A stretch of 8,778 bases of DNA. Origin: Nitrospirota bacterium (GTDB lineage Bacteria; Nitrospirota; Thermodesulfovibrionia; Thermodesulfovibrionales; JdFR-88). The stretch is from positions 1 to 8,778 of the forward strand of contig JAKAEG010000121.1 of assembly GCA_021819985.1 (NCBI GenBank). Reading direction: 5' to 3'. Below are positions 6,485-8,778 of this stretch, in pieces (positions within the stretch are counted from its first letter, which is position 1; the number at the start of each line of letters is the position of its first letter). The position numbers and the translations under genes were made by a program. The notes below the pieces were generated by a model. The model saw only the letters and a list, made by a program, of their open reading frames with translations. It made no database searches and had not been told where the DNA came from.

Positions 6485-6562
6485 AGTGGGCAAGTGGGGC
6501 CAGATGTCTGCTGCCTTAAAAATCAAAAAAATCAGAAATTAACAAAATAAGATCAAAAACCT
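6485..6562. other. Convergent spacer, A-rich, no clear terminator
   Basis: This 78-base stretch lies between the flavoprotein stop and the channel-gene stop. It is A-rich on the plus strand, with ATCAAAAA-like words repeated three times (about 6521-6557), so it is T-rich on the minus strand after the channel gene. I see no stable GC-rich hairpin, only a 4-bp CAGA/TCTG stem near 6501. How transcription ends on either side is not evident. Confidence 0.5.
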
Positions 6563-7561
6563 TCACGCCCCTTTAGCCAGTGCCTCCAATTTCTTCAAAC
6601 TCGAAGACTCTCCCAGCGCTATCAGCACATTGCCCGCTTTGAGCACAGAGCGAGATGTTGGATTGAACTTTATCTCATCCTGCTTATCCTTCATGCCCAC
6701 AACGATAATCCCCAGGTCCCGTCCAAGCCCGCACTGGTCCAGGCTCTGCCCGGCAAGCGGTGAGCCCTCGCCGATATAAATTTCTTCCATCTGCAGCTCC
6801 AGATTACCCGATTTCGTGGCAAATTCTATAAAATCCATAACGGCAGGCTTAAGTATCGTATGCGCTATTCTCAGGCCTCCTATGAAATAGGGCGAAACCA
6901 CTTTGTCGGCCCCAGCCCTAAGGAGCTTCTGCTCGGCCCCCTCGCCCCCGGCCCTTGCAACCACATTCAGACCCGGATTGAGCCCTTTCGCGGTAAGCAC
7001 CACATAGAGGTTTTCGGCATCTGTCGGCAGAACGGTCACCAAACCAGCTGCAACCTCGATACCGGCCTCTTTCAGCACTTCATCCCTGGTTGCGTCCCCC
7101 TGCACCAGCAGGACTCCCCGTTCCTCCGTGCCTGGCAGCGGCGGCTCTTTTTCGATCACTACGAATGGCGCCTTGCTTGCCAGAAATTCCTTGGATATTA
7201 TCCGTCCCATCCGGCCGTAGCCGCATATTATGTAATGTCCTCTCAATTTTTTTATCCTTTTCTCAAGTTTTCTTCTCCCCAGGAGCCGGGCGAACTCCCC
7301 TTCTATGATTACCTTCGCCCCAGTATTCAGTATATAGAAAACTATACCCAGGCTGAATACGATGAGGAATATGGTAAACACCATACCGGGCCGGCCCAGA
7401 GGATGGACCTCCCTGAAACCCACCGTTGTTATGGTGATAATGGTCATGTACAGGGAATCGAGGAAGTCCCATTTTTCTATGGACATATAGCCGATCGTCC
7501 CAATGGCTATCACCAGGAGGATAAGGACCGCGCTATAGACTATCTGCCGTTTATGAAACAT
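6563..7561 (-). CDS. Two-TM potassium channel protein with RCK (TrkA-N/TrkA-C) domains
   Basis: This 332-residue inner-membrane protein is built like MthK. TM1 is about residues 8-26, the pore helix and filter about 36-52, and TM2 about 59-82. An RCK-N Rossmann domain (about 108-235) follows, with GYGRMGR (114-120) and the acidic Glu137 at the end of the second strand, then an RCK-C (TrkA-C) domain (about 250-330). RCK domains bind NAD(H), nucleotides or Ca2+ and gate the pore. The filter reads TTVGFREVHP (45-54): the second filter Gly is Arg50 (codon AGG, one base from GGG), so K+ selectivity is in doubt. The gene starts 26 bases after the Mut7-C gene and is probably cotranscribed with it; the Shine-Dalgarno is weak (AGGGG, 14 bases from the ATG). 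Family placement is firm; the ion is inferred. Confidence 0.92.
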   Translation of the reverse strand: MFHKRQIVYSAVLILLVIAIGTIGYMSIEKWDFLDSLYMTIITITTVGFREVHPLGRPGMVFTIFLIVFSLGIVFYILNTGAKVIIEGEFARLLGRRKLEKRIKKLRGHYIICGYGRMGRIISKEFLASKAPFVVIEKEPPLPGTEERGVLLVQGDATRDEVLKEAGIEVAAGLVTVLPTDAENLYVVLTAKGLNPGLNVVARAGGEGAEQKLLRAGADKVVSPYFIGGLRIAHTILKPAVMDFIEFATKSGNLELQMEEIYIGEGSPLAGQSLDQCGLGRDLGIIVVGMKDKQDEIKFNPTSRSVLKAGNVLIALGESSSLKKLEALAKGA

Positions 7562-7587
7562 CAGTTAACCGCTTTCCCCTTCATCCT

Positions 7588-8034
7588 TTATCCTGTTTTG
7601 GAGCGGATGCCTTCAATATGCGAGCCCTCCCAATAAAGGTGCCCGCACCCGGAGCACCTGAAAAAGTCCTGTTTGCCATGATGCAGAAAAACATATTCCG
7701 GCACCAGGTCTCTAAGCGATTCTTTATCCGGGACCCGATCGAGAAGGCCATTGCAGAGGGAACATCTTGGCATGTCCAGCGCCCCGATGGAAAAATGCTC
7801 CACTACCTGTTTAAGCTGTACGACAGGATCATTGGAAATAATAAGGAGGGCCTGCCCTCGGGCGGCCCTCCTTTGAATCAGTCTTGTGTCTCTGGTAAGG
7901 ACCGTGCGCCCTTCCCTTTTTGCTATCAGAAGAACGGCGTCATCCGTTATGTCCCGTTCGAAATAAGTATCATGGCCCAGGAGCCTGAGCCACCTGGCAA
8001 GGCGCCCAAGCATCGCATCGGCTATGAATTTCAA
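7588..8034 (-). CDS. Mut7-C RNase domain protein (PIN-like plus zinc ribbon, DUF82)
   Basis: This 148-residue protein matches the Mut7-C family, predicted RNases of the PIN-like fold named after the C-terminus of nematode Mut-7; the bacterial members have little experimental work. Seen: FIADAMLGRLARWLRLLGHDT (3-23) with Asp6, ITDDAVLLIAKREGRTVLTRD (29-49) with Asp31/Asp32 and Asp49 as candidate metal-binding acids, then a zinc ribbon with Cys91/Cys94 (CSLC) and Cys127/Cys130 (CSGC). The start is TTG at 8034, which overlaps the rpoC TGA as TTGA, so translation is probably coupled to rpoC; the usual family start MKFIAD agrees. A strong inverted repeat lies in its coding sequence (7843-7873). 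The gene is read from the rpoC side and is followed by the channel gene. Confidence 0.88.
   Translation of the reverse strand: MKFIADAMLGRLARWLRLLGHDTYFERDITDDAVLLIAKREGRTVLTRDTRLIQRRAARGQALLIISNDPVVQLKQVVEHFSIGALDMPRCSLCNGLLDRVPDKESLRDLVPEYVFLHHGKQDFFRCSGCGHLYWEGSHIEGIRSKTG
7843..7873 (-). repeat. Long hairpin inside the Mut7-C gene, attenuator-like
   Basis: The arms AAGGAGGGCC (7843-7852) and GGCCCTCCTT (7864-7873) are perfect complements, and the 11-base interior can pair further (GCCC with GGGC). In the transcribed minus-strand sense the hairpin is followed by ATTATTTCC, a T-rich tract. It resembles a weak intrinsic terminator within the coding region and could lower read-through from rpoC to the channel gene. 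Whether it works while ribosomes translate the region is unknown. Confidence 0.4.
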
Positions 8035-8778
8035 GCTTCGGTCGAAAGCTCCTCGCCTTCAGCCACGGGGGCCTCCTCCATAAAGGAGGGAAGCTCGCGC
8101 TTGACGAAGGTGTTCCTGTAACGGAGCATGCCGGTGCCGGCGGGTATCATCCGGCCCATTATGACATTTTCCTTAAGGCCCCTTAGCTCATCGACCTGCC
8201 CTCTGATTGCAGCCTCGGTCAGAATCCTCGTGGTCTCCTGGAACGACGCCGCGGACACGAAGCTTTCCGTGGTAAGGGACGCCTTTGTTATTCCAAGGAG
8301 CATAGGCCTGCCCTGGGCGGGTTTTCCGCCCTTGGCCTTCGCCTGCTCGTTGGCCTCTATGAAAGGTATCCGGTCCACCTGATCGCCGGTAAGGAACTCG
8401 GTATCGCCGGGGTCCTCCACCTTTATCTTGCGCATCATCTGCCTGACGATGACCTCTATGTGCTTGTCGTTTATCGACACGCCCTGAAGCCTGTACACCT
8501 TCTGCACCTCGTCAACCAGGTAACGCTGGAGTTCCTTGGGCCCGAGTATGTCCAGGATATTATGCGGGTTTACGGAGCCGTCCATCAGGGCCTCGCCCGC
8601 GCGCACCCAGTCCCCTTCGTGCACGCTGACGTGCTTGCCTCTGGGAATGAGGTACTCTCTGGATTCCGTGCCGCCCCTTACAACCACCTGGCGCATGCCT
8701 TTATGCGACCCCTTGAACTCCACTATCCCGTCTATTTCGCTGACTATAGCCTGCTCCTTGGGTTTCCTTGCCTCAAAC
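8031..8778 (-). CDS. rpoC: RNA polymerase beta' subunit (C-terminal part)
   Basis: The last 248 residues of beta' are visible; the rest lies to the right of the window. Beta' carries part of the catalytic centre of RNA polymerase, and this C-terminal part packs against omega. Seen from the edge: FEARKPKEQAIVSEIDGIVEF, VSVHEGDWVRAGEAL, GPKELQRYLVDEVQKVYRLQG, INDKHIEVIVRQMMRKI, DPGDTEFLTGDQVDR, then the nearly invariant LLGITKASLTTESFVSAASF, QETTRILTEAA, LRGLKENVIMGRMIPAGTG. The protein ends with an acidic, family-variable tail (EEAPVAEGEELSTEA). The GTG at 8723 is an internal Val, not a start. In many bacteria rpoC is followed by rpsL, rpsG and fusA; here the stop codon overlaps a Mut7-C gene by four bases. 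Confidence 0.97.
   Translation of the reverse strand, partial: FEARKPKEQAIVSEIDGIVEFKGSHKGMRQVVVRGGTESREYLIPRGKHVSVHEGDWVRAGEALMDGSVNPHNILDILGPKELQRYLVDEVQKVYRLQGVSINDKHIEVIVRQMMRKIKVEDPGDTEFLTGDQVDRIPFIEANEQAKAKGGKPAQGRPMLLGITKASLTTESFVSAASFQETTRILTEAAIRGQVDELRGLKENVIMGRMIPAGTGMLRYRNTFVKRELPSFMEEAPVAEGEELSTEA

Noticed and set aside
6860..7636. A 258-codon plus-strand open frame antisense to the channel gene
   Set aside because: It is rich in His, Pro and Tyr from reverse reading of the channel codons; no domain or promoter supports it.
7618..8121. A 167-codon plus-strand open frame antisense to the Mut7-C gene and rpoC end
   Set aside because: No family motif; the minus strand encodes a complete Mut7-C domain and the invariant rpoC tail.
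1..8778. Mobile elements, CRISPR arrays, toxin-antitoxin or defence genes
   Set aside because: No transposase, integrase, repeat-spacer pattern, terminal inverted repeats or tRNA were seen; mazG here is the pyrophosphohydrolase without mazEF in view.

Overview
This is an ordinary bacterial chromosomal segment of housekeeping genes. It holds nine protein-coding genes, two of them cut by the window edges. I found no tRNA, rRNA, CRISPR array, insertion sequence or phage gene. Shine-Dalgarno sites of the AGGAG type, sigma70-like promoter boxes and a bacterial RNA polymerase beta' C-terminus mark it as bacterial. The beta' tail, the Cys-rich nitronate monooxygenase type and the mixture of families remind me of Gram-negative anaerobic lineages such as Desulfobacterota (old Deltaproteobacteria) or Nitrospirota. 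That placement is an impression from the protein sequences, not a computed result.

Layout from left to right. The 3' part of mazG (+) ends one base before the end of a convergent OsmC-family gene (-). A 157-base divergent spacer follows, then the shikimate-pathway operon aroC-aroK-aroB (+), whose genes overlap each other. Together they encode the second, fifth and seventh steps of the pathway to chorismate. A perfect 12-bp hairpin lies between aroB and a convergent RhlE-type DEAD-box RNA helicase (-). A 243-base divergent spacer separates the helicase from a nitronate monooxygenase-like flavoprotein (+). The right-hand block is on the minus strand: the rpoC 3' end, then a Mut7-C RNase-domain gene that overlaps the rpoC stop codon, then a two-TM/RCK potassium-channel protein.

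Points of most interest. (1) aroC has a near-consensus promoter (TTGAAA, 17 bases, TATAAT) so close to its ATG that its mRNA should be leaderless or almost so, and no Shine-Dalgarno is seen. (2) The nitronate monooxygenase appears to start at a rare ATT codon behind a well-placed AGGAG; the first in-frame ATG lies inside the QGGMG flavin-site motif and would give a truncated enzyme. (3) The potassium channel reads TVGFR where the family filter is TVGYG or TVGFG. (4) A strong inverted repeat followed by a T-rich tract sits inside the Mut7-C gene, between rpoC and the channel gene. I see no convincing undescribed multi-gene system here; the findings are small-scale anomalies in start codons, promoters and residues.
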